From NCBI RefSeq assembly GCF_030035675.1, contig NC_084497.1, positions 30,268,437 to 30,332,436 of the forward strand: 64,000 nt of DNA, written 5' to 3'. Origin of the DNA: Rhineura floridana (lineage: Eukaryota > Chordata > Lepidosauria > Squamata > Rhineuridae). This document shows, piece after piece, positions 18,722 to 33,403 of this stretch. The first letter of the stretch is position 1. Each line of letters opens with the position of its first letter. Position numbers and translations under genes: made by a program. A model generated the notes under the pieces. The model had not been told where the DNA came from. It made no database searches and worked only from the letters and a program-made list of their open reading frames with translations.

Positions 18722-19649
18722 CTCTAGACAGAAGAAAAGACTCCTCTGCACAACAGACAACTGGTGGAACATATTACACAACGTCTGTGATGGCCACTGA
18801 CCTAGATAAATTTACCTGATGCATTTTAAAAATAAATCTAGGAGGAGGAACCCTGCTGTCAAACTCTCCCCGTTTGCCAGCAGTCAGCCACAATAACGAA
18901 ACAGGACCTCAATGTCCCCCACCTTCCCCCTGAATACCAAGGATGTTGTGTGGGGTAGGGGGATAAGTAAGGGCTTCCTAAGGAAAGACCCACCTTGCAC
19001 TCGCCTTACATTCTTACTGCCTCCCCCCCCCATTTAAGAATAAAAGGTGGTGAAAAGCTTTGCTTTGGTTGGTGAAGAAGACACAGACGGGTGTTGCAGT
19101 TTCCCTCCCTTGGACAAGCCCCGATCCTAAATGAGATTCTTCCTCTGGTGGAAAGTTTGGCAGCTTCATGGCTAAAGCAGGAAGGGGGGGGGAGATTGGC
19201 TTCAGGTGGACCCATGGAATTGGCAGTAGGACCAGCCACCCTTAAGACGCCAACTTTAACAGGTGAAAGAAACCTAAGTCTAAACTGCTGTGGCTGGATC
19301 CTGTCCCGGGAGGGGGGACAGTATTTGAGAAGGGGGGGAGGATATTGGGGCTCAGGGCTATTGTGGGAGTTTTTCTCTTTAATTCCCCACGTGGGGGAGT
19401 ATCAGCTACAGTTACTCAGTAGGGAGGGTGGGCCCTCTGCACATGCTCAGGGGTACTTCCCTACGAGATACCCTTTCACATCTCTTTTGGTAAAGAAGCG
19501 GCCGGTCAGAGAAGGTATGGTCTGGGGATGTGGCAAGAGGGCCGCAGCAGGCAGAAGAGCACCCGCGGGGCCGTTCACGCACCTGGGATTCAAAGCCTCC
19601 TTGCCTGCCCACCTGAACTGCCAATTATTATGTCTTCCCTAAAGAGCTC

Positions 19650-19887
19650 TTGAGAGCTGCTACTTGGCCCAGGAAGGGTCTCCCTCCTACCGGCCCTTCC
19701 AAGGTAGGAATGGTGGCGCAAGGGCCCCGCGGCAGGCCCCGGCGGGCCAGAGGGCAATCATTTACCAGCGCCGCCCGAGGCCCTGGGGCTGCCGCTCTTC
19801 TCCTTCCCTCCGCAGCAGACCTTTGAGCCGGCAGCTGCGCGCCTCGTCAGGAGCAGGAGGCCAGGGTGGAGACGCAGCTGGGCCGTC
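19650..19887 (+). promoter_or_regulatory. TMEM82: TMEM82 promoter / 5' leader region
   Basis: GC-rich, repeat-free stretch directly upstream of the TMEM82 start codon, with GGCGGGCC- and CCGCGGCAGG-type words. A CCCTCCGCAG at about 19805-19814 could be a 3' splice site in the leader. No TATA box is seen. Confidence 0.45.
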
Positions 19888-24439
<4,552 letters not shown>

Positions 24440-24615
24440 AGCACGAAGGTGACAGGGGAGGAAGCTGGCAGGGAGCCTGTGACTGGGGCGGGGGGGGCAA
24501 TCTATGGGCCAGATTTGGCCCACAACTTGATTCCATCCGGCCACAGCGTTGGCCCACTCTGGACTCTCTGGGCACAGTGCTGGATGTTGGAAAGATGTTT
24601 CATGTCTGTCAGTTT

Positions 24616-24621
24616 ATTAAA
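24616..24621 (+). terminator. TMEM82: Candidate TMEM82 polyadenylation signal ATTAAA
   Basis: ATTAAA about 180 bp after the stop, followed by the T/G-rich GATTTTTGTTTTGCTTG. A canonical AATAAA at 25178 is the alternative. Confidence 0.5.
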
Positions 24622-25204
24622 TGGAGATTTTTGTTTTGCTTGTTACTGCATTTCCACTTCATGAGTTGCCCTACCCACTTGCATTCCTCCCCACCTTAAG
24701 CAATCTTCTCTCTTAAAGCAAACAGCCAACGCTTTTTCAAGCCAGCCGCCTGTGGGCTCCCTGAGCAGGCACTGCCACCAAAGTGCCTGTGCGCCACATA
24801 GGCGCTCACAGGCACACGGCTTGCGCCCAGGGACGACGCGTGCGCGTTGGGCTGAGTGTGTCAGAGCAGAGAGAATGAGAGGGAAAGTCTTTGCACTGTG
24901 AGTTGCTCAAGGGCAAAGCTCCTCAGTGCTGCTGCTGCTGCTGCCACCACCCCAGGGGAGGTCACGGCCCAGCCTGGCCCATGGGGGAAGGGGCTCAGAG
25001 CTGGGGGCGCTCCAACCATGGTGGGCCACACTGGCAGGGGGAGTACTGAAAACGCCCCATGGAACCACCGCCACATTCCTCACCTGTCACTATCAGTGTA
25101 GCTTCCACTCAGCTCCAGGGCTGCAGCACTGACATGCATGTGCCCTCGACTGAGTCTCCCTGTGGCTCAACAGCCCCAATAAAAAACATGTCCCCTGTCA
25201 CAGG

Positions 25205-25375
25205 CTTAGACTGAAAAGGCCTGGGTTTGATTCCCTGGTCAGCTTCCTGGCCTTGGGCCAGTCACTCACTTTTCATCTCGCCTACCTTGCAGAGTTGTTG
25301 TGAGGATATAATGGAGGGGGGAGAAGCACACCCCACCCTGAGCCCCTTGGGGAAAATGAAGGCTGAAACAGTAAC
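25205..25375 (+). mobile_element. MIR-like SINE
   Basis: B-box-like GGGTTTGATTCCCTGG, GCCTTGGGCCAGTCACTC, and the core AGAGTTGTTGTGAGGATATAA. Confidence 0.75.
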
Positions 25376-26967
25376 AATTAAACCGGCCCTCTTGAGCACA
25401 AGACAAAATGCTAATTTTAGGTGAGCAGTCGTGAATAAGTTCTGGGCAGAGGGGTGCAGCCTTGGAACAAGAGGGACGTGGCTTCAGATCCCTGCTCAGC
25501 TTTGAAGCTCTAAGCTAGAAATTTAGCATGGTAGGTGCAGCACTTTAAAAAAAGGTTTTTTAAACATGGTGGTTCAGTTGTCTTCAAAAGCGGATCAGAC
25601 AAATTAGTGAATGCCTTTGGATAGCCCTAAATTGAACCTCCACCTTCAGAGGCAGCGCCCCCCTTGGTGCCAGTTGCTGGGGGAGGCAGGGAGGCTCCTG
25701 CCTTCAAAGCTCTTCCTTTCCTGGAAGCATATGGTTGGGCCTGGGGGGAACAAGACGTTGGCCCTGGCAAGCATTTGGCCTGTTCCAGCAACAGCAGCAC
25801 TTGCCCTCTACCCTAAACGCCAAGGCTGGCTCATGAAAAAGTCCTTCCTTGGCACTCAGAGCCAACAAGGGCAGCCTTCAGGACTGGCATGCTGTAGTAA
25901 CTTGAATCTGGGGTCCCCGTTCACGCGGCCACTGGGCAAGTCATTCTCTTTCAGCCTCAATGCCACACCCACCCCGACTTTGCAGTCAGGGATGACAAGG
26001 CTGACCCTCATCTCCATTCAGCCTCCATCTCCTCTTCTCCAGTCAACCCGCCTCCCCATTTAAACTCTCCAGATCCACATCCCAGCCACAGATGCAGCAG
26101 TGTCAGATACTAAGAGGCTGCTTGGGCTCTGTTGGAGGGGGTGGGGAGCAGGAAACGATGTTCACAGGCTGCCCAACATCATGCTCTTTGGTGAGCTTTC
26201 AGGATTCTCTAGGAGCTGGCAGTACTGGGGAGAAATACCAGAGAACAAATAATGTTGTGAGTGCAGGCAGGGGGGTTAGACTGGATGACCTCCAGGGTCT
26301 CTTTCACCGAGAAGGGGGGGTGTCATTCTGTGATTGGGATTTGGACAGGAGATTACTTTAGGCCCAACAACTATCTCCTTTTGTTAGGCAAACATGAGAC
26401 AATAAGTTGCCATGGGAACTAAGTAGATGGCCAGTTGCTTCTTGGGGCAGAACCATCTGAGGGAGTAGGCAGGAGGAGAGGCTTTTGGCCTCTGTGAGCC
26501 AAGAGCATCTGGGGGGCTGGGTGCAGTGGGCTTTGGCTGCCTTTTGGAGTATTTAAGCTGTGTGCCTCTACCTTGGCTCAGCTTGTAATTATTTGTAAAT
26601 AAACCAAATATTGCAAAGTGACAATAAGCCACCAGTCCTCTCCTTCCAAAAGGAACCAAACCTGGGTGAACACGGCTCTTCTGCAACCTCTTTCCACTCA
26701 GAGCAACATGGGGGTGCAGGACAACATAAACATGCCAAGTTAGTTTTTTCCCCTCCTTTCCCTTGGAAATAATCCCACCTTCCACCCAGAAGGAGCAAGC
26801 GATGGATGACTTCTATATGCCCGCCTCTTTCTGCAAAAAGATGTCTCTTAAAGTCTGCCAGTCAAACAGCAGCATTAGAGGGAAAGAGGGATACATGCAA
26901 GTGAGGCATTAAAACTGCAATGGTTCCAGTCTCCCATATCTGCGCTTCCTTCCCTTTTCTCTTAAAG

Positions 26968-27055
26968 CAGGGGTGGGGAACTGCAGACTTGAGGGCCAAA
27001 TGTGGCCCTCCACGCCTCTCCATCTGGCCCTTGGGACTCTGCTCAGGCCACAGCT
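26968..27055. mobile_element. Fold-back element fragment
   Basis: CAGGGGTGGGGAACTGCAG and ATGTGGCCCTCCACGCC: the hAT-like left end of the CCTCCAGATGTTG family or a relative. The right arm is lost. Confidence 0.45.
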
Positions 27056-27185
27056 TAAGAACCTAAAAAGAGTCCCACAGCTGGATCAGGCCAACGGGGG
27101 CCCGTCCAGTCCAGCCTCCTGTCCTCACGGTGGCCGGCCAGATGTCCCCAAGCAGGACCTGAGAGCAGCCGCAGCCGCAGCCGCA
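27055..27185 (-). mobile_element. S2 repeat, antisense
   Basis: CAGCTGGATCAGGCCAACGG, GTCCAGTCCAGCCTCCTGTC and CAAGCAGGACCTGAGAGC: the inverse of the family at 5905. Confidence 0.7.
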
Positions 27186-27299
27186 GCCCCCTTCCCCACT
27201 TGAGATTCCCAGAAACTGGCCTTCAGGGGCATTTGCTGTCTCCCGCTGCGGAGGGCAAGAATAGGCATCAGGGTTGGGAGCCACTCCACAAACGTGGCT

Positions 27300-27396
27300 G
27301 TTTTAAAGATGTTTTTAGTGTTTGCCCGCTTGCCACCCTGGGCTCCTTTGGGGAGGAGGGGCAGGATGTAAATGTAATTAATTAATTAATTAACCT
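27300..27396 (+). mobile_element. LINE-type 3' tail
   Basis: GCCACCCTGGGCTCCTTTGG, GGGGCAGGATGTAAATG and an (AATT)n-like end. Confidence 0.6.
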
Positions 27397-27534
27397 CTTT
27401 TAAAGCCACCCCTCTCTGGCCCAGGTTCACGCCGTCCTTGTGTGATTTTGCCCTGCTGGAACACGTCTTTGAACTCTCATCATGCTTCTTGCTTGCCGGG
27501 GTGGGGTGGGAAGAGATTCCTCCCTTGAACCCAG

Positions 27535-27612
27535 AGCGCCGCTGCCAGTCAGTGTCAGCAGCACTGGGCTAGATGGGCCAGTGCTCTGGCTCAGTCTAAG
27601 GCAGCTTCCTCA
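27535..27612 (+). mobile_element. SINE family S1, 3' fragment
   Basis: GCTGCCAGTCAGTGTCAGC, GGGCTAGATGGGCCAGTG and CTAAGGCAGCTTCCTCAG. Confidence 0.7.
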
Positions 27613-27614
27613 GT

Positions 27615-27750
27615 TTCCAACCTGGAGCCCTCCAGATGTTTCAGGCTGCCGCTCCCATCAGTGCCAGCATCATACGGCTTTGCAGGCTGGGGCTGGTAGT
27701 CCAAAACAGCTGGGTGGGGGTGGGGGAGGCTACATCAGATTGGGGAACAC
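27615..27750. mobile_element. Fold-back element, CCTCCAGATGTTG family, decayed
   Basis: AGCCCTCCAGATGTTTCAGG and GCTCCCATCAGTGCCAGC on the left; GGGGCTGGTAGTCCAAAAC on the right. Confidence 0.5.
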
Positions 27751-27844
27751 TTGCATAGGAAAGCACATTCTGCACACAAAAGGTGTGATTCAGCCAACAG
27801 GAAAAAGGTTTAAATGCTACTGATACCAACCAGGAGGGTTAAGT

Positions 27845-28025
27845 AAGCCTGGCTGCTGGGTCAGGCCAGTGGTGGCCCGCCTAGTCCAGCATCCTGTTCC
27901 CACAGTGGCCAACCAGGTGCCCCAAAGGGGCGTCTACAAGCAGGACCTGAGGGGCAAGACAGCATTCTCCACACCTCTGGTCCCAGCAACTGGTGTCACT
28001 CAGAGGCCTGCTGTCTCTGACCGTG
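27845..28025 (-). mobile_element. S2 repeat, antisense, longest copy
   Basis: GCTGGGTCAGGCCAGTGG, TAGTCCAGCATCCTGTTCCC, ACAGTGGCCAACCAGGTGCC and ACAAGCAGGACCTGAGG. It continues further than the other copies. Confidence 0.75.
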
Positions 28026-28889
28026 GAAGAACAGTGCCCTTGTGGCTGGCAGCGTCCCTCACCTTTCCCTCATCCATTGGTCTAAACCTCTTTCCAAGCC
28101 ACCTCTGTACCTCTTCCCCATTGAAGTTGGTGGGCCTTATGCTGTTGCTCTGCTGTCCTGGGAGGGAGGCAGAGAGGGATCCCCTGGAGAAATGACGTTT
28201 CAGGAGCAGAGTTGGAAAGGCTCTCGGGGCAGGCTTGGTCTCCGGCTGTGTTGTTACGGATGGATTGAACCAGAGCGATCTAATCCTGCTCTGTGTGAAA
28301 ACACCCTCAGCCTACCCAGAAGCTGCAGGCACTGGGGTCTGAGTCTTCCTTCCTGTGGGCCTCACCTCACCTGTCCTGCCCATGTATGATATTTCTGCAC
28401 GTGCTCTCCATGACCTTCCCTTCCCTTCCCTCTGGCCCTTGCAATCATGGGGATGCAAGACCTTCTGTGCTCCCGCCTGCCTCTCTGGTTGGTGAAACGG
28501 GGCTCCCTGCCGGCTCTCCATGCGAGCAGACGCCCTCCAGCCCAAGCTGAGTCAGGCAGCCGCAGCCACCACTGACCCACTGTGTCAAATGCTGACATAG
28601 CTTAGCTGCTCCGCAAGAGTGCTTGACAAAAACAAACTCCAGACCAGGAAACGCCCCCCCTGCTGAAACCGGGTTAAAGGAGATGGGGAGGAAGAGGAGG
28701 CCTTGCTTTTTATCCTTGCAGCCTAAATCTTGCTGAGTTTGTCTCCAAAACAATGCCTCATGGAGACTCCAAGAGGAGGAGAGGGCTGCCCCCTGGGCTG
28801 CCAGTCATGGGGGCTGTATATTCAGTCCAGGATCTGACGCAGTCTGCCTCTGAAGCCCATTGACTGGAAACCACAGGAAGGACCTGCAG

Positions 28890-29092
28890 GAAGCTCTCGC
28901 TGTAGCTCATGGCAGAGCCCCCACTTTGCATGCAGAAGGTCCCAGGTTCAATCCCCAATGGCAGTGTCTCCAGGAAGGGGTAGGAAAAGGTGCCCTGCCT
29001 GAAACCCCAGACAGCTGCTGCCAGTCAGTGTAGCCAGTGCTGAGCAAGATGGACCAGTGCTGTGACTGGATTCAAGGCAGCTCCCCGGGTCC
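28890..29092 (+). mobile_element. SINE family S1, near full-length
   Basis: Pol III A-box-like TGTAGCTCATGGCAGAGC and B-box-like AGGTCCCAGGTTCAATCC. Then CTGCCAGTCAGTGTAGCC, GAGCAAGATGGACCAGTG and the end ATTCAAGGCAGCTCCC. Confidence 0.85.
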
Positions 29093-29329
29093 CTGTACTG
29101 CTCAAAACATCGTGCGGAGTCACAGCCCTGTGTTCTACTCTGGGGTTTCTGAGGCTGCCTTGTGGTGGCACATATTTGCCAAGATTCATTACCAGGTCGG
29201 CCAATGACTCGGAGCACTCTGTGTCTGAACTGCACTCAGGGGTTGCGACATCCGCCTCGCCCCTTGCAAGGCGGCCCAGCTGGAGCAAATGCTGTCCCAG
29301 AAACTCCCTACGGCTTGGAGAGGAAGGTG

Positions 29330-29545
29330 AGTGTGGTGTAGTGGTTAAGGTGTTGGACTACAACCTGGGAGACCAGGGTTTGAATCCCCACACAGCCCTG
29401 AAGCTCACGGGGTGACCAGTCACTGCCTCTCAGCCTCAGAGGAAGGCAATGGTAAAACTACCTCTGAATGCCCCTTACCATGAAAACCCTATTCATGGGG
29501 TCCCCATAAGTCAGGATCGACTTGGAGGCAGGCCATCTGTTCATT
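29330..29545 (+). mobile_element. tRNA-derived SINE with GTAGTGGTTAAGG head
   Basis: A-box region GTGTAGTGGTTAAGGTG, B-box region AGGGTTTGAATCCCC, then AGTCACTGCCTCTCAGCC, GAAGGCAATGGTAAAAC and the tail CCATAAGTCAGGATCGACTT. The same tail stands alone at 46350. Confidence 0.85.
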
Positions 29546-30111
29546 AGAGAGGAAAGTGGAGGGGCAGAGGGGAGGGTCTCCAGGTAGCTGCAAGGATGGT
29601 TCAAGGCCAGGGCATGCCGGGAGCAAGAGGCTGCGCTCCTGCCACTGGCCTGCCCTCCCTGTCCCCTCTCCCTTGCGATGCCAGGCGGCTCTCTGGGGCA
29701 GTGGGAAGGGTTTCTTCATTTTGCCCCTCTTGAAGGCACTGCTAGCGGGGAGAGTGTTGCTGCTGGGCTCACTCCTGCCTTCGGGCTCCCCCTTCACGGG
29801 GCCACTGTGGGACCAGGAGCTGGCCCGGATGGGCCCCTTTGGCCCGGCCCAGATGCAGCCAGGCTCTTCTCGCGGTCTGACGGGGCTTTCCCGCCGAGGC
29901 TCGGCACGGCTGCTCCCCAGGCCGACTACTCGTGGCCTCCAGTATCAGAGGCAGGCTCCCCAGAAGTTTCTGGCTGGGCTTGGTCCGGCTCTGCCTGCAG
30001 CCGGGTCTGTTCCCCAGAGCGGCTCGCTCGCTGCCTCCCGCTCCGTCTCGGGCAGGGCAGGGCAGGCGTGCGGGAGCTTGCCGGGCAAAGGGGGTGGGCT
30101 CGCAGGCGGGA

Positions 30112-30168
30112 ATGTCCTCGCCCCCCAAGGAGCCGGAGGGAGAGCGAGAGGAGGATCGGTCGGCGGAG
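30112..30168 (+). CDS. FBLIM1: Candidate alternative first coding exon of FBLIM1
   Basis: ATG at 30112 opens MSSPPKEPEGEREEDRSAE and runs in frame to a donor GAG|GTAGGA. Spliced to the FBLIM1 acceptor at 33156 it stays in frame (phase 0) through GTG AAA into the usual start Met. This would add 21 residues to the N-terminus. Unproven; the exon could equally be untranslated or not used. Confidence 0.35.
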
Positions 30169-30602
30169 GTAGGAGCTCCCGCGCCCTTCTGCGGCTCCCC
30201 TTGCGGCGCCTCGGGCGGCAGGGACGGAAAGCCCCCCGATCCTCCAGGTGGGGGGGAAGGAGGGGACCCGGGGCGGGGGCGGGCGGGGAGCAGCAGCAGC
30301 CCTCGCCGCCTCCTCGTCCTCCTCCGTCCATCCATCCGAGGTGGAGGCGGCCTCCTTTTGTTCGAGGCGGGAAGCTCAAAGGCGGTGCCCGTGGAGGGGA
30401 AAAGGGGGCAGGAGAAAGGAAAGACTTTTGGGGGTGCTGAGAGAGCGAGCGAGCGAGCGAGCGGCTCCCGGGGGGCCTTCTCGGTGGCGGGCTCTGCCTC
30501 CCGCCTCCCCGCGGCGGGGACTGGGGTGATGTCAGCCGGGGGCCGCTGACCCGGCCCGCCGCTGGCGCACACGCCCGGCACACGCCTCTCTCCGCTCGGC
30601 AG

Positions 30603-33156
30603 GTAAGAGCCCCAATGGGCGCCGCCTCCTGCTCTCGGGTCCGGGCAGGTGAGTGTCCTTGCGCCCTCGGCGGGGCTGGCCCGGCGCAGCCTCCCCTCTC
30701 CTCCTCCGCTGGGCGCCACGAGAGCCGCGCAGGGCCGGGGGGCGCCAGGGGGCGCCAGGGGGTGTGGCCTGTGATCCCTCGGGGAGGGGGCCGCTGGGCA
30801 GCCGCTCCGCCCGCCCCAAAGGAGCTGGCTGGGCTGGGCTGGGGCGAGGGGGCGGGAGGTGCGCTCGGGGGGCTGAGGGGGCGTGTCTCCTCCGGGGCAG
30901 AGGAGGGTTTCCCCAACGAAAGCCTCCCCCCCATGCAAAGCCCAGCTGTTTCTGCTCGCGGCCTGGCTGGCTCCCACCGCCCCGTTTTCTCGGGCTCCCG
31001 TGCCTGGTTAGGGCCCCGATGCTCCTCCACTCCTCACCCGACCTTGCGTGTGTGTGCGCCCGGTATTTTTGCTGGTCGTTACTGCTAAGGGGAGGGCGTG
31101 GGCAGGCTGTTTAAGGAAGGCGCGGGCGGGCGGGCGGGCGGCTTCAGCACTTTCGCACTTCGCAGATAAAGTAACCTTCATTGTCGTCCCGCTCAGGCGT
31201 TGTGCCTCTGTGCGTGCCTGGCGGGGAAGGCTGAACGTCTGTGGCCTCTTTCCTAAAAGGAGGCGCCCTCGTCCTTCCAAGTAATGTGGGATGGCGCAGA
31301 GGGGCCTTCTCTCTGCATCGGAGGGGGTCGCGGCTGTCCCGTGGATGTATTTGGGGGCCCTCCTGGAAATGGGGCGCGCCCCCCGCTCCTAAGGAAGGCT
31401 GGCTATTGGCCAGGGCGTAGGTGCGATCTTAGCCCCCTCCTCCAGAAAAGCCCCAACTTTGCATTCTCCGGAAGGAGGAGGATGTTGCTCTGAACGTGTG
31501 TGCATTTATTATCAATTGTGGTTCTTTGTTGTGTTCATATCCCACTCTTCCTCTAAAGAGAAATGTATGCCTCGCTTTACAGCCAAGATGGTACAGTATT
31601 TTTAATCGGAAGCCAAACTGGCAGTATATAGTTAGCCACTGGAGAGGAAGCCTGTCCTGTTCTGGGGCCCCTGAGAAGAAGAGAATGGGTGGCTATCTCC
31701 TCCAGGAAAAGCTGTGGGCAGGCTGCAAGCCTTTCGCCTTGAGGGGTGCTGCTTGGGCCCGGGAGAGGGAAGGAAAAGTCGGAGGCATCCCGGTTAATCT
31801 TCCTCGGGGCGCCCAGGGTACCCGGTCAGAGGCATGGCTTGGTCTCCCAGTTTAATTAAAAGGCCACTCTCCACTGTTTGAGTAAGGGCAGGGGAAGTAT
31901 TTCACTGCATTGGCAGCCTGTCCCTCCCCGCCCCTTGCACCCCAGATTTTGCACAACCCAGCAACATGAGGGGTGAGAGATGAGCATGCACCTAGCTATG
32001 CGCAAATGTGGCAGAATCTTTCTGTCTCTCTTTTGACCTTTGAACCTTACATGCCAACTCATACGTTTCTCCTGGTATCTTAAGAATTCCTCCATGATCA
32101 CAAGGGAGGAAGCACATGAGTGCTGTGACCACAAAGAGTGAGTGAGTTAGAGGGGCAGGAGCAAAAAGGGTCCAGCGTCCGTCCGCAGACACAGCCCGAG
32201 ACCTGCAGGGCGTTGAGGGTCTGATTGGCAGGATGAGGAGCAGGGGAGAGACTCCGCCTGAGGTAGGGCTGCCCTTTGCCTCCTTCCTTATCGCTTCCTC
32301 CCCTTTCCTTGTGGGATGATGCAAAGCTGTGGCTCAGAGCAGACGCATCCGGATTGGGCTGTGGAAATCCCTGGAGCTGGCTCTGCTTGGTGCCTCTTGC
32401 TGCAACGCTCCCTGCTCTGTTCGTTCTTGTCCTGCAGAGAAGCAGCCATTCTTTTCCTTCCTTGCTTCTGAAGACTTTTTGAGGAGAAAGGTGTGTTTAG
32501 GCAGGGTGGGAAGGAGGATTTGTGCACGTGGGAGCCCAAGGGAAAAGGCTTCTTCTTTTGCAGTGGTTGTTCTTGTGGTGCTAATTGTGTGTTTTTTCTC
32601 CTTAAAATTTTGCAAAGTGCTTTCCAAGTGTTCGGGTGGGGGAGTTTGCTGTAAGGCAGCTTATTATAAGGATGTGATTCTGCAATTGCGGAAGCTAGCA
32701 TTTTGAGGCTCTCAGCCGTCACATTTTTAAAAGGCCAGCTTCTGTTCCTCTAAGCTGTGTAGATGAAATGTGCTGCTTTCTGGGCAACGCCTGGTGAAGC
32801 TGGAGAACAGAAGCATATGTGAGGGGTGGCACTTTGCCTCCTTTGCCACAAGCCACGGAAGGCAATTATGCACATTTGCTGTAATGTGCGCTCTGTCTAC
32901 AGGCCACTGAATTAAGCTCATCTTGAAACATCATTCAGGGAAACATGGCAGAAGGCATTAATTCCTTTCACCGTAATGAAGCTGTTGATATTTTACAGAT
33001 GGAAAAGGTGAGGCCGGTGACTTGAATGAGCCTTTCCCCCCATGACGTTTCCTCTGTCTTGCTCATTTGAACCCCCATGCAGGTGGCAGGATTGTGAATT
33101 ATACGGCCCATTCCAATTTCCTCTTCTCTTTTTTTAACCCCTTCCCACTCCTCCAG
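30603..33156 (+). other. FBLIM1: FBLIM1 intron 1
   Basis: About 2.5 kb, CpG-rich at its start and otherwise unique. No interspersed repeat is recognised, which fits a regulatory first intron. Confidence 0.55.
31124..31138 (+). repeat. G-quadruplex-capable run in FBLIM1 intron 1
   Basis: Four GGG blocks separated by single C loops, the tightest form of a quadruplex motif, on the coding strand about 520 bp after the nearest candidate donor. Confidence 0.7.
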
Positions 33157-33162
33157 GTGAAA

Positions 33163-33403
33163 ATGCTGTCAGACAAGGTGGAGAAGCGGATTGCTTCATC
33201 CATCTTCATCACCCTCACACCCCCCAGGAGGGATCACATGGTCAGGAGCGAAACAACACCACAGAAGGCTCCATTTCTGCACAGTAACAACCTTCCGAAG
33301 GAGGATTTGACATCTGCTGCTCTCTCCCCACCCCAGACATCTTCTGGACCCATTACAGGGAGCAGAGGACACTGCTCGGGAACAACCAACATTCCCAACG
33401 GAG
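33163..33403 (+). CDS. FBLIM1: FBLIM1 coding exon 1 (filamin-binding motif)
   Basis: The exon begins at 33157 (acceptor CTCCTCCAG) with six bases before the ATG. Donor GGAG|GTGAGG, phase 1 out. Confidence 0.93.

Larger units (their letters stand above)
16231..19650. other. Intergenic SLC25A34-TMEM82
   Basis: 3.4 kb without a convincing gene. It holds MIR-like copies (16425, 16680), an S2 fragment (16950), a fold-back fragment (17375), an antisense LINE tail (17595) and a fold-back copy (18590). About 17860-18540 is AT-rich and looks unique. Confidence 0.6.
24622..29560. other. Intergenic TMEM82-FBLIM1
   Basis: About 5 kb with no supported gene. SINEs and fold-back fragments are listed separately. 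About 24690-25130 and 25390-26960 look unique, apart from a (CTG)n patch near 24930. A purine-poor (GCC/GCA)n patch sits at about 27168-27190. Confidence 0.6.
29850..31450 (+). promoter_or_regulatory. FBLIM1: FBLIM1 CpG-island promoter and first exon region
   Basis: Very GC- and CpG-rich block with GAGCGAGCGAGCGAGC and GGGCGGGCGGGCGGG runs. Three good 5' splice sites are visible: GAG|GTAGGA at 30169, CAG|GTAAGA at 30603 and CAG|GTGAGT at 30649. Any of them could end a first exon spliced to the acceptor at 33156. No TATA box is seen. Confidence 0.65.

Noticed and set aside
19091-19642. 183-codon ORF upstream of TMEM82
   Set aside because: Low-complexity Gly/Leu-rich product, start not conserved with anything known; better explained as promoter-flanking DNA.
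29769-31030. Minus-strand ORFs of 402 and 361 codons over the FBLIM1 island
   Set aside because: GC-rich, stop-poor DNA; Pro/Arg/Ala-rich products. Several frames are open at once.
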